Shown here piece after piece: positions 8,807 to 19,885 of a stretch of DNA of 21,451 bases. Source of the stretch: Psilocybe azurescens (lineage: Eukaryota; Basidiomycota; Agaricomycetes; Agaricales; Agrocybaceae); NCBI GenBank assembly GCA_023853785.1, contig JAJIRX010000652.1, positions 1 to 21,451 on the forward strand, read 5' to 3'. Positions within the stretch are counted from its first letter, which is position 1; the number at the start of each line of letters is the position of its first letter. The translations under genes and the position numbers were made by a program. Under the pieces are notes generated by a model. The model was not told the DNA's origin and ran no database searches. It worked only from the letters and a program-made list of their open reading frames with translations.

Positions 8807-10208
8807 TTAAATTATGTATTCGACTGGCACCGCATCAATAATTTGTCGCAAAACAGGCAGAAATTGTTGTTTTGTATCAATTTCAACACGACAACAAGGA
8901 CACAATGGGGTGCCCTGGCCAATCGGAGTGCCCCTGGTTCTGGTTTCTTGGAAAGGATCCACGATTCGATACAGGCTTTACAGAACGTATGTCCACATCC
9001 TAGCCTGTGAGACACATCATTCGCTGGAATCATGAATTTTCACGGTAAAACACATACATCACAGGTGTAGTAACCATGAAGTCTGTACATATAGGGCAGG
9101 TTATACTCTCAACGACAGTTTTCACGAACTGTTCCAGAGATTTCGCCTCATGTTCCAGTCGGGAAGACAACTGGAGAAGAGTCAGACAGTTGAGAGCTTA
9201 TTTTACCCCAACTCACCGAACTCATTTGTTGCCTCTCGGAGTTGAAAGCCTAGTTTAAACGCACATGAGCGGGTATAGCTCGAAGATGGGAAAGGTCCTA
9301 CGACGTGTAGTTCATTTGTCTCGCTAATGAGACTTTGAGCTACAAGTTTTGATTGATCGAGTTCACGGGAAATCGCTGTATTCTCCTGCAGTAGTTACTT
9401 AGTCACCAAGTGCCTTGAATATAAGAGAAATAAATTACCGCTTGTAGTTGATAGTTTTTGCTGGTAGCTTCTTGTGCGACATCTTTTGCTTGACTCAATT
9501 CGAAAGAAATACGCCCGACATCCTGCCATGCTTGCTCAGCCGTAAAATAATTTATAACTAGAATGACGAACAATTTCAAGTTGCTTTTTGCTGCATCAAA
9601 TTGCTCCAATTTCATCCGCTCATCATTCAAGGAGGACTTGAGTGCTTCCACTTGGTTCCTGTAGCCCGCTAACATTTCTTCCAGCTCATTACGGCATGAA
9701 TTTTCCTGATAGATTAATTAGCAACAGGGTCAGTATCCAGGGATCCCCACAACTCACTGTACTAAGCACGTCATTGAGTTCACCGATTCGTCCTTCATAC
9801 TCTTCCAGCTTTGCTTTGAGTTCTCGATTGCATTCTAAACTTTTGTCCAGCTTGCGACTGTTGTCGTCTATAGGCTCCAGCATGGAAAGGCCTGTCTGTC
9901 CCTGACTGAATTAACAAGGATACTGACATGATGTTCGCGATAGCTCACCTCGATCACCTCAAGTTCGACGACATTTTCCATGCTTACGTTGTCGAGCTAA
10001 ATAAGGATGATAGTGAGTGTTCGGTCTATGACACGTAAGAAATTGGACTTACAGTGGCAGAGGCTTCAAGGCGCATCGATTCAACATAGGATGTGGTGTT
10101 CAAGGGGGCCACGGAGTAACGACCGGCATTCATATTGCGCGCTTTTCTGTTTCGTAGGGCATCATGGATTCTGAGCTTGGTGGGTTTGAGTGGGTTGCGA
10201 CTCGACAT
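8807..10208 (-). CDS. coiled-coil protein with C-terminal C3HC4 RING finger (one-base frame break)
   Basis: Probable RING-type E3 ubiquitin ligase of about 347 aa; substrate unknown. Eight exons on -: 10208-10053, 9996-9949, 9901-9758, 9705-9439, 9385-9302, 9249-9217, 9170-9058 and 9004-8807. All junctions keep phase, with good donors (GTAAGT, GTGAGC, GTGAGT, GTATGT). The N-terminus is basic (KPTKLRIHDALRNRKARNM). Residues from about 70 to 260 are heptad-rich coiled coil (KAKLEEYEGRIGELNDVL; EALKSSLNDERMKLEQFDAA). The RING follows: ITCPICTDFM, LGCGHTFCKACIESW and, in a shifted frame, PLCPCCRVEI. The break lies between the sixth and seventh zinc ligands. One extra A in the AAA run complementary to 8944-8946 restores it and gives exactly 348 codons with the stop. 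An unusual hydrophobic stretch, LFVILVINYF, interrupts the coiled coil in exon 4. Confidence 0.8.
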
Positions 10209-10485
10209 GACAATGATGGTGGGGTCAAAATAGCACTGATAGGTAGCGTCGTCAGTTATTATGGAAAATCGCTTTTATGTGGACTGACAACTTGCATCCT
10301 ACATCGCTTCGGTCTCTTTGTCAGCGCCTTTGTGAGTATTTTACCTTTCTTTCATTGTCAATTCACAGCTTTCGAGACGATGGTACGGATGACGATTAAT
10401 AACATCCGTAACACAAAAGTTATCTATCATATGTTCTTGCTCTTTTCTGCCGGGTACAGGTCTTGAATGAATTAAATGATTTGTG

Positions 10486-13193
10486 CTACTGGTTAGGACG
10501 GCGGTGGTACATAGCTCGGATCGAGGTCATAACCCTCCAGTTCAACTCTTTCTCTTTCTTTGATTCGGGCACAGTACAAAGGGAATGTGGATCAAGTTCC
10601 AACTGCTCCCCTGATAAAGAGTCAGGCGAACCCTCGGTCCTATTAACCACTGACAAAATGATGGTGATGGTCGTCGTCAAATCCGTGTCTCGCCGGTGAT
10701 GGATGCGGCGGACGTATTTGCCGCAGTGCTCTCCTTTTATGACGGCAAGAAGGCCATTGTCATGAGTAGGATTTGGATATTTTGGGGTGACCCAACTGGG
10801 CTGCAACAAAAGCCACGTGTGATACTTTTTATGGCGGAGAACAACCCGGCTATCTTGAAGGTCCACCGACACCGCGAATTTGTTGCTTGGCGAATCCTCC
10901 ACCGTCAACTATGGCGTTGAATTTGAATCCCACTAACTTTGGGTTTAATAGCACATGTGTAGGAGACGGGGTCGCAGTAATGTGGGTGTCCTTGAATCCG
11001 ACATCCATGATTCTGGCGTCCGCAAATCAGACGGAGTTCTCGAAGAAGGGTCCCAAGCTGGGCTCAATGGTGAAGACGACGAATGCATGGGTGTTGGAAG
11101 AGGAGTAACACTTCCAGAGGGCTTTTCCGCAGGTATTTGGGGAGCATGAACTAATGCTGTATAAGCATGGTTGGCTTGAGAATCGGACAACTGTTTTTTG
11201 GTGTGGGTCGAATATGTTTGTCACCGGGATCAAGGAATTGAACAAGTTCGTAGCAGGTCCTATTGTGCCGTTACCATCACCTTTCTGGAATTGGAGAGGA
11301 ATGCGGGAGAGGACTTACGAATATTCAACAACGTCGTCGTAGTGAACGGTTATTTTGTGAAATGGAGCGCTTGGATCGTATCGCGTCAATTGTACAATTA
11401 GCATTATCACCTTTTCCTCGCGCTTCTCAATAACATCAAAAATCTCTCCAATTTCGCCTTTACGGGGATGGTATTGTTTTGATATCTTCACTTTCACTCC
11501 GCACCATGGATGTCGATATGTTCTGGGTGGAAGGGGTCCAGATTCGGGCTCGCGTCTGTAGTGGAACACAGCAGGTTCTTCTGTGATCTCCAGGAAATTA
11601 GCGAGAGCCTCGAAAGACTATCACAGAGAGTTTGTTAGCAAACTTGCGTTGTGACGAAGATTTGGGGTGGTACAATATACGCACTTCGATAGCATCGTCA
11701 CCGTCCTTAAGATATTGAGGTATTTCGCCCTCTATCTTCTTGCTCACAATAGATACTTGATCGTCTTCAATTTGAACCACCCAACCCGTCTTTCCGGAAT
11801 GCAGTCCGCCAGCGACGCAAACATATTGCCCGACATTGATCTCTTTTCTCAAGTCTTCCCATGATACACGCAATGTTAGGCGGTATTCTTGGTTATGTCC
11901 AGCGGGTCCATCGTGCGCCCATATCTGCTCGACTTCCGCATAGAGAGTATCCAGTGCCTTCAAGATGGCAGGGGTAAACGTAAAAGTAGTTTCTGGCCCT
12001 TGGACACGAATAAACACCCTATCATTCTCCTTCATACTCCATTCTCGAGGGCGCGGCATGTTCGAAAGGGTGATAGATGGGTGTTTGCTCATCCGAAACA
12101 TGGTGTAAAAGTCATAAGGCATATCCTTCACGTCAACTGTGAATGAATGGTAGTCGAAGTCTTTGGCTAGAAGGCCTTGCTCGAATTCCAACCGTCCAAA
12201 GGAGTATCGTCCGTGCTCGTGGCCCACGATGTTGTATGGGAGAAGCTGTCCGAAATAGTCAGCGTCGAAGAGCTTTGCTATCGGCCTAACGGTAGACGCT
12301 TTCTTGAGTGGGTTCCGTGATGTTGTATCCAGTCGAGGAATAAGAAGAATACGAGCACCCAAGGAGCTTTTTGCGACACAATCCCAACATCTCCCTTGTA
12401 AAGGCCTTTCTTGACGAGTACCCAACTTCCGACCTCAGCGATTTCGTGTGCATCCCTCATCCGAAACAGTCCCGCATACTCCGAAGAATCAACCAATCGA
12501 CTTTTGATGCCCAACCTGTTGCGCAGTATACCGGGTGTAAGAAGAAGAAGCTTGATGAGGCGTTCGTTCATCATGCATTCGATATAGATGCAGCCGCGTA
12601 CGGAACCTTGAGTGAAGGCTGAACGGACTTGATGATGCTCCGTAACAGTGCTTAGCAGAGAGACTACAGCTAGATCTTCAACCCCGAACTGTAAGGTGTC
12701 GGTCAGTAAATTCAGAGAGTCCCAAGCGTGAATAACAATGTGCGCACTCGACATTCAACGCGCCACAGAGGATAATCCCCTCCCTAGGAATATAGACTAA
12801 AGCTCTGTCAAGGGTTGTCTCCGGTACATCATCAGCAGTGTATCTTCTATGACCAGAGGCGTTCCTTCTTGCATCAATGCGTGATATAAGACGTTCCAAG
12901 GTGTCCTCGCTGTGGTGATGGACTGAGAAATTGGCCGGTAAATCGGAATGTTCGTTGTCCAAGGCTACCCCGTCATCAATGAACGCATCTAGGTGTGGCT
13001 GTCAATACTGGTGCGAGAGTTATGAGGTTCAAGAACAAGAAAGATTACCTTCCCTGTCGCGTTCTGTTGCTTCATCCTCCTCGTCGGAAATCCCTTCTTC
13101 GTCCACCTGAGCTTCCATGTCCAGAAACTGACGCACTCTTGAATCTATCTTCGGCCAAGATGTAAGTACGGAAAGTTCGATATAAGAAGACAT
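10486..13193 (-). CDS. Spt5-like transcription elongation factor paralog, NGN plus several KOW motifs (frame-broken)
   Basis: Related to Spt5/NusG, which in canonical form binds RNA polymerase II with Spt4. Exons on -: 13193-13049, 12988-12753, 12688-11685, 11617-11319 and 11259-10486; introns are 60, 64, 67 and 59 nt. The ATG at 13191-13193 leads to an acidic region (FLDMEAQVDEEGISDEEDEA). The NGN domain spans about residues 125-205 (FGVEDLAVVSLL, VRSAFTQGSVRGCIYIEC). KOW-like motifs follow: GSWVLVKKGLYKGDVG (about 213-230), VGQYVCVAGGLHSGKTG (about 411-428), VKISKQYHPRKGEIGE (about 500) and GLLAVIKGEHCGKYVRR near the C-terminus. Between the last two lies a Ser/Pro linker (TPLPTPMHSSSSPLSP, WDPSSRTP). 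Frame breaks lie at 12368-12372, 11194-11199, about 10952 and about 10880-10888. Correcting them gives about 819 aa. Length and architecture differ from the housekeeping Spt5, so I call it a diverged paralog. The exon 2 donor (GTCGAG) is weak. Confidence 0.78.
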
Positions 13194-13792
13194 AACATAC
13201 ATTCTTCATCTCGTATTCTAAGAAATATATGTGTTCACGTTCAGACTTTACTGTATCTACACTGACTTTCGTGTTATAATTGCACTGGGTCAGGGTCAGC
13301 GTAGGATACAACGGTACAAAACTACACTTTTAAAAACTCTCATTCCGCTCTCTGTAGCGTTTACCACTCGATTCATCACATTATTCAATTTTTCATCGAC
13401 ATATAAAGTATCTACTGCTTTCTAAACTTACCTGTTGACGCGTTTATAGCGTCGAACCTAGGAGGACAGTATGGTCAGTGTGAAGAAGGAAAGCGTGAGA
13501 ATAAGTTGAACAGGTCCGTATGTACCCCAAAAAATTCCAAGCCGCTCAAGCCGAACAGTCGCGCGATGATTTTATCCGGCAACGCGGCATGAAAATTTCA
13601 GCATGCTATCACGGGGCGCTATTGACGCTTTCACACGCTTTCTCTTTCTCTCCCTTGCCACCACATTGACAAGCGAGGTGCTGCAGTAAGCCAGATATTG
13701 AGTAGAATTGATTATGATAAGTGTGCTACAGTAAATCGTTATACGTGTCCAGTAGTTTACAACAAATTAAGGGGTGGAACGAAAGTAAAGAA
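13194..13792. other. intergenic region upstream of the Spt5-like gene
   Basis: No credible gene. It separates the 5' end of the Spt5-like gene from the 3' end of the next minus-strand gene, so it likely contains the Spt5-like promoter. An exact 17-nt repeat (13487-13503) and a pyrimidine-rich run (about 13629-13660) are the only notable sequences. Confidence 0.4.
13487..13503 (+). repeat. 17-nt direct repeat, copy 2
   Basis: AGGAAAGCGTGAGAATA is identical to positions 4587-4603, in the same orientation. It lies about 290 nt upstream of the Spt5-like start codon. Confidence 0.6.
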
Positions 13793-14470
13793 TCAAGGAT
13801 GATCAAGGCTTGAAGAAAACCAGGTTTCTTGGAATGCGGAACCGTCGACTTTGCACCACGGTTTCCAGAAATCTAGGTACTGATCAGTATTCATCTATGC
13901 CATTGAAAACAATAACTCACCTTTTACAGCGTAATCAACTAACTTTACATCTCCTGGAGCTAGGTTGATCAACTCGTGTCGATGGCCTTTCCGGAAGGCT
14001 ACTACGTCTCCTTTCCACTGCCCGTTTGCCCAATCCCTCAGCGATTTGTTGGAGGGTAGACGCTTGTGATTCTTGACGAACAAATGGAATCGGCTTATTT
14101 CGCCTTTTCTGTTTACAATCACCACCACCCCGTCGTGTATGTAGGGTTGGAGTAGTTTTCCACCCATCAACAGCTCCAACCTTGGACTTCGACCGCTTCT
14201 ATTGGCTAATGTGTGGACCCGTTTAGTGACTGCTCGATTGGATGTACTCCCGTAATATCGGGCGTGTATGAGTAATTGGACATCCTTAGCGAAGGTAAGT
14301 AACGGCGGATTGTTATAGACTGCCTGGTCTCACTTTCGTAGTAGGTTTGAAAGTCTGCAATGCCGATACCATTCTTGACGACGGAGAGGATGGGAGGTAG
14401 ATGCGCAAAGTTACTCAGAAAGATGCGGGTGTTTAGTGTGCTGTTTCTGGGATCCGTAATATCTCTTTAA
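13793..14470 (-). CDS. conserved agaric-type protein of unknown function
   Basis: I recognise the general look of an expanded, uncharacterised mushroom family but cannot name a domain. The last two exons are 13921 upward and 13872-13793, joined over a 48-nt intron (GTGAGT..CCTAG) in phase 1. The product contains IFLSNFAHLPPILSVVKNGI, VYNNPPLLTFAKDVQLLIHA, SGRSPRLELLMGGKLLQPYI, HDGVVVIVNRKGEISRFHLF and QWKGDVVAFRKGHRHELINL, ending SSSLDHP-stop (13793-13795). The frame changes once near 14320-14330; one added G in the GG of ACCAGG would join the halves. The 5' end is unresolved: no ATG opens the first frame before about 14460, so a small upstream exon is likely. No transmembrane segment or catalytic motif is evident. 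It is divergent from the coiled-coil gene at 14609. Confidence 0.55.
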
Positions 14471-14608
14471 GTGAGTCTCCTTTCTTTGTTTCGTGCCTCC
14501 GGTATTCACAAAGCTTTTTGTCGCGCACAAAGACCCTATCTAAACCAAATGTCCATAAATTACTGAAAATCCTCTATCGCTCATTCATTCCCAACCATTG
14601 CCCGTATT
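14471..14608. promoter_or_regulatory. putative divergent promoter region
   Basis: This short spacer lies between two divergent genes (unknown gene on -, coiled-coil gene on +). A CT-rich stretch (CTCCTTTCTTTGTTTC, about 14478-14493) is typical of fungal 5' flanks. No TATA box or named motif could be assigned. Confidence 0.35.
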
Positions 14609-17600
14609 ATGGCAGCGAACTTTACCCAGAGACTCGCTTCATTATTTGCACCTCCGGTCGTACCAACAACAATGGATACATCTGCAGATTATCCGCCCAC
14701 CAATGCGCCCACCGTACTAGCTGATACCGGGCCCCGTCAATTGGCTCCCAACGAGGACGGACAGTCGTCTACCGCTGCTAATGCTGACCTTCCACGGTCT
14801 ACTCGTTTTGGGAACTCCAGCACCAACGCACAATCTTCCATCCCGTTCCGGTTTGATACTAGTCGCCTTCAATCCAGTGAAGTTGGAAATCGTGACGGTA
14901 CACACGTCCCATCCACGACGATGGATACATCTACAGATTATCCGACAACTTCTGGAGGCGGTCGCGCTGATGCTGGACCCCCTCGATCAACTGTCAATAC
15001 CGGCTTTCCGCGTTTTACTGTTCAATCAGTTCCAGTTCAAACAGGCCATCCTCAGTCTGATGGAGTTGAAAATGGTGTGCCTGATCGTAATCATTCTGTA
15101 AATTTGGACAATATGGCTACTGGTCCTGCCATATCCGGAGTTCCTCGTACATTCTTCGGCCGTCAGAATCAACCGCCTGTGGTATTTCAAGGGGCGGACA
15201 ACCCCAGGAAACGACCTGCTACCGACGACCATGTAACGAAAGTCAAAGTTGTAGAACCAGATAAAGCACAATTAATGAGAGATCAATTGGTTAAAGATCA
15301 CGTACGTCAAGTTAAAGTCCATACATTCTGACATTTATTTTGTACATTTCCAGGTTAAGGACCAACTTAAGGAGCAACAGCAAAGGATGACGGATTCGTT
15401 CAATAAGGAACGACAAAAAGTCCGTCTATTCTTTCCTCTCTGATACAGTATATGTACTTATTGCCGATTTTCCAGTTGTCCGATTCTCAACAGAAGCTCA
15501 TAGACAATCTCCAGAAACAACTGGAAAAGGCAAAGAATGATTCGGAAGCACGACGCCAAAAACTCGAAGTTGAAATCGCTGAGCACAAAAAGCGTCCAAA
15601 GGCTTAAATGTTACCATTAACAATCAACAAGCCGACTTCAGTAAGGCCATCACCAAACTTCGGGACCAAGAAAAGAAGTCTAAAGACTTGGAACGTGTGC
15701 TTTCACAACTTCGGAACGAACACGAACAGTTCAAGTCATCCTTCGAATCGACCGTTCAGCAGCGTGGACAGGAGCAATCTGCTACCATCTCGACATTGCA
15801 AATACGGCTAGATGAACTCCCCGAAAAACGAAGCGCCAGCACGATCAATAGTCTGCATTCAGAGATCCAGACGGCGAATACCACGATTGAAGGTCTCAAC
15901 CAAACTCTTAAATCCCATCGGAACACATCACCGAGCGCACCGAACCAGCTTGCGCAACTCAACGACCAGATTACTGCAGCTGGCAACGAGATTCAAGCAC
16001 TTCGTCAGTCTTTTGGTAATGAAAAGCGCGCATTAGTAGCCGAAGGCGAGCAACGGATCATCAGCCTACAAAACGAAATGAACGGCTTGCGAACCGGGCA
16101 GCAAACGACAGTGCTGAGCAAGAGAAGTTGAGACAGAAGATTAGCAGATTGAACGATCTCAATAACGATATGTCAATGAGGGAAAAAGACTACAAGCTCA
16201 GCAAGAGCAAGCTTTGGTTTGTCTCTTCATCGATATATACTCCTTCTTACCTCTAATACACTTGTTCTGTAGAGCGCTGCCAAAAAGGAATACGAGTCGC
16301 AATTCAGCGAATTGAAAACCAGCTATGATACATCTTTGGTACGTTGTCAATGCCATTTTAAATACAGCGAATGCAGCTCATGATCCTTCATCAGGCTAAT
16401 GTGCATGCCCAGCTCGCACAACTGAAAGCTCGATTAGACAGCGGTCGAGGTCGTCAGAATGACTTGGAGTCGAGTGAATCTCAACAAGTACAGATCGCGA
16501 CTTCATTGCGGACCGCTCTCGAGCAAGAACAAGAAAAAATAAGGTAGGTCTATGCGCTGTTTGATCGGTGCTTCAGATTTGGCTGATGATGTACTTAAAG
16601 ATTTTGGAAGAACGCATTGCGAACGTTATGAGACAGGAAGCGGCCAAACCGAGCGATACTAACGCAATTTCAACTTTGGGAAAACAACGCGAGGCCGCCA
16701 GACTACGACTTGTATGTTTGAAAAGTATAACATGAACTTCCAAAGACTAATCTTGCTGTTTGTCAGATGGGGCTGAATAAACGCAACGGCAACTCGTTGC
16801 ATTCTAGCGTGAGTTGTTGATACTTTAGAGATGTGATCGATGCTCAATGGACTCTAGATACGGCAACGTCGGAATCCGAGTTTGCCACCCTCAAACCAAC
16901 CACCACCAACACGACCCTCTATGGATGAGGATGAGGATAACGAAGACTTCACTTCGACACAACGTTCAACACCAGGTCCAGAAATTAGAGGGCATAGGAT
17001 CGACCCCGTTTTTCCACCAAACAATTCTGCCTCAAAACCGAACACTGCGCCACTGCTATCCGATGATGATGAAGACATGTATCTTGAAGACATTTCCCGG
17101 AGGATCAGGCCTCCATTCGGACGGCCTTGCGATCTCCAACTCCGGTCTCAGGAAATGAGCGGTATCGAGTTCGGGTACCTTCCCACAACGCTATTCTTCA
17201 ACCCCATCAACCTCCACAATCAGATATATGGCCACAAGGAGTGCTCGACCTCAGGATTCCCATACTTTAAATTCTTCCATGCCGTCAACCTCGGAAGTCA
17301 ACCCACCAGGTTTGTTTCGCTCAAATCAACCTGCAGCTTACAAGGCTCGACATGCCGCTCAATCTGCCTCTACAAAAGAGGCAACAACTTCCTCAGTCGC
17401 TCCTCAGCCATCTACTGCTCCGATTCCCAATCCAAGTTCCGGCTCCTCAGTTTCTTCACATCGCAGTGGGGATCAATTACCATCCAACCCATCAAATGCT
17501 TTACCCAGTCGCGATCCTCCTGCACCACCTTCGCTGGATATAACAGAGAGGCTTCTCAATTGCATGGAAACTGTGGCAGCTAGTGTCAATGGCTTGCGAG

Positions 17601-18677
17601 CCGATTTCGCGAATGATCGAACACCATTGAAAAGGAAAATGAAGCCTCTCCCATCGCCTTTCAAAGAAAGAGCTTCAGGGCGTCCTCGCCCCCTTGATCG
17701 TACGGATCTGACGGTATGGTCTTTTTGCTCTCTAATCCGTAAACATATTCTGATCTGGGTCATGATTGGTAGGACTCGGTTCGAGCCTTTTACGCGAATG
17801 TTTAAGTCTTCCACCAGACCATCAAGACAGAAAAATTTTCTTTGATATTGCCGAATCCCATCTCGCTGATCATTTAGAAGTGGAGCGATTTGAAAATAGT
17901 GAACGCGAGCCTCCAGAAATGAAACCTTTCCAACTTTATTTCGAGAGGCCAAAGACTCTTTGGAATCTACACATGGCCGAACTCTTTGCCGCCGCACTGA
18001 TTAGACGTAAATCAGATTTACAAGGACGAGAGGAAGAAATTGCCGAGTGCTTTATTGCTCGTATCATTACCCTAAAGGACCATATGGCTCATTCCATGAA
18101 GAGGCCGGACGAGACTGCGGAAGAGTGCGACGCGCGTTTAGCTAACGATTTGAAGCGCCGAACAGGGCGTCAAACGGGGTCGTGCTCGTCAGACAAAGGT
18201 AATTATACAACCACTCGCGCCTTCGTTTTCTAATCGTCCTTCTTTCCCAGCTTTTCCAAACGCGTTTAAACAGTTGCCTATTAGCCGGCAAGAACCGACC
18301 ACGCAGAGGCGATTGACACACTTGGTGAAGACGGGATGAGCTCTGATGAGTCCGACGGTCCAGGCGTCAAAAGAGTCAAGTTGTTGTCTTGGCGTAATCC
18401 ACGCCTCTTAAACACGGTAACCACTGCAGACGGCTGTTTACCAAAGCAGAATGTCTATGGCGGAAGGCGACCGGGAGCCCAACCCGATATGCGCCTTCGA
18501 CCAACGCAGTGTCAACCTGTCAGTACCAGGTCCGCGCCGAAGAACTGGCCTTCCAATTATTATCATCCAATTTGGTTCGAATCGAAAACAGACCTTGAAC
18601 TAAAGTTGCTGGAACCGCGGGCCCCGAAGCCTTTTCCTGGGGAGCATGACGAAATCGATCCAAACATTCATCACTGA
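14609..18677 (+). CDS. large coiled-coil protein of an agaric multi-copy family (frame-broken)
   Basis: Ten exons on +: 14609-15301, 15354-15419, 15476 to about 16216, 16273-16338, 16395-16543, 16601-16711, 16767-16808, 16858-17713, 17773-18198 and 18251-18677, about 1,190 codons. The N-terminal 190 residues are low-complexity Ser/Thr/Pro/Asn. A long coiled coil follows (QLMRDQLVKDH, DNLQKQLEKAKNDSEARR, SKDLERVLSQLRNEHEQF, IANVMRQEAAK), then an acidic segment (DEDEDNEDF, LSDDDEDMYLED), a Ser/Pro linker and a helical region (IFFDIAESHLADHLEVERF). The C-terminus has MSSDESDGPG, LLSWRNPRL, GGRRPGAQPDMRLR and SAPKNWPSNYYHPIW, the pattern I associate with this uncharacterised family. Frame breaks: 15587-15591, about 16088, about 16213, 16534-16539, 17096-17098, 17249-17250, 17801-17803 and about 18323, all of the one-base-missing type. 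A filament-like or scaffold role is only a guess from the coiled coil. Confidence 0.7.
14670..14955 (+). repeat. intragenic imperfect repeat in exon 1 of the coiled-coil gene
   Basis: Two copies about 250 nt apart start ATGGATACATCT (at about 14672 and 14922). They encode TTMDTSADYPPT and TTMDTSTDYPTT, each followed by a Gly/Ala/Asp-Ala-Gly-Pro-like segment (LADTGPRQ and RADAGPPRS). This looks like a small internal duplication within the low-complexity N-terminus. Confidence 0.6.
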
Positions 18678-19885
18678 TACACGACCTTCTGACTCTATCG
18701 ACTTGTTACACATCATTCTTCGTATATCGCAGTGACTCGTAAAGTACAGCATATTTTTAATAAATCTCTTATGATATCGTATTAACAAATTTCTCTGCGC
18801 TTTGCAAAATCTTGTCTTTTTTAATATTTTCCGTCATCATTGACATTTCCGGTGGCAAAACAGCCCATGCTCCGTCATTTCAGAGCGTGATCGGTCTTGC
18901 GAAACACGTGAGTAAATCGCGTGCGACGCGACTCCTGCACACCCATGAATTTGCTGCGGGACCGTCCTGCCCAGAAAGTATGGTAAATCGAAGAGTTCGA
19001 AGGCTCCAGTGAGTCGCAAAAACATTACCGGTCCATCGAGTTCGATTCATGAGCCGTGGTCATAGTCGCAACAAAAAGAGAATTCGATATGTGATGGCAA
19101 ATAAACACTCCTACAACCTACATGAGACAATTAAGCGCGGGGGCCTCAATCTGTCCCCTGGCTACCTGTCGTCAGTTGAGTCCGGCGAGGGTGACAGAGG
19201 CAGGGACATCAGTGGCCTTTTCAACCTCAGTCTTGCTGGGGCTGAGAGTGATCTCGACGTAGTAGGGCTCGCCCTGGTAAGGGTTAATGCGACCGCGGCA
19301 CGGTATGTGCGGCGGCGGGTTTTCATCGAGGGGTTGAGGAAAGACTTCTCGGGCCAGCGACCTGAACAGGCGAAGGAGGATTTAAGTACAAGTCGATACG
19401 GAAAGACCCTGGCTTGCCCGTCCAACACCAGCAAACCTGCGGAAATGTATCACGCGGTTGTGATCTTTAGGTTCCCAAGGTAGGCGCAAGCCTTGGTCAA
19501 CTTAATATCTACAAATTTTTTCAATTATGCATATTCAACCGAATATCATGTCTTCCATGCCAGAAAAGGCAGCGGCGACTTCACGCATGTCCTTCATTCA
19601 GAGAAGACATTGTCAATCTGTCATTGTTTCTGGAGGTCTCCTTCCAAAATGATTTCTACTACGACATCGCCGAATGCAAGTAAAACTAAACAATTATGTA
19701 AACCAAGGTAGAGATATTTGACTAAGAATGTTCATGCCCCTCCTCCTTGATAAATCCACTTTCTTTCATCTTCGCAATTATAAACGCAAAAAACTAAGAA
19801 ACAAAGTGAAGACGTCAGAAATGGACCTATAAGAAAATTAAAGAAGATCTCACGGCGAAAGCATATGGTGACCAGGTGGGGTATG
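18678..19885. other. intergenic stretch without a recognised gene
   Basis: Convergent flanks of the coiled-coil gene (+) and the WD40 gene (-). The first 130 nt and the last 400 nt are AT-rich. The middle (about 19130-19470) is more GC-rich and is open on both strands: a + frame at 19049-19483 (144 codons) and a - frame at 19162-19434 (90 codons). Neither shows a domain, splice pattern or family I recognise, so I do not call a gene. Confidence 0.4.

Noticed and set aside
10164..10699. Plus-strand ORFs of 100 and 78 codons
   Set aside because: They overlap the 5' exon of the RING gene and the 3' exon of the Spt5-like gene in antisense and show no domain or splice logic of their own.
12360..12380. 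Programmed -1 ribosomal frameshift at the A5 run of the Spt5-like gene
   Set aside because: The zero-frame heptamer does not fit X XXY YYZ, and similar breaks occur in five other unrelated genes, so a shared error or decay process is simpler.
17765..17800. tRNA-like GGTTCGAGCC sequence
   Set aside because: No matching acceptor, D or anticodon stems surround it, and it spans an intron acceptor and the start of exon 9 of the coiled-coil gene.
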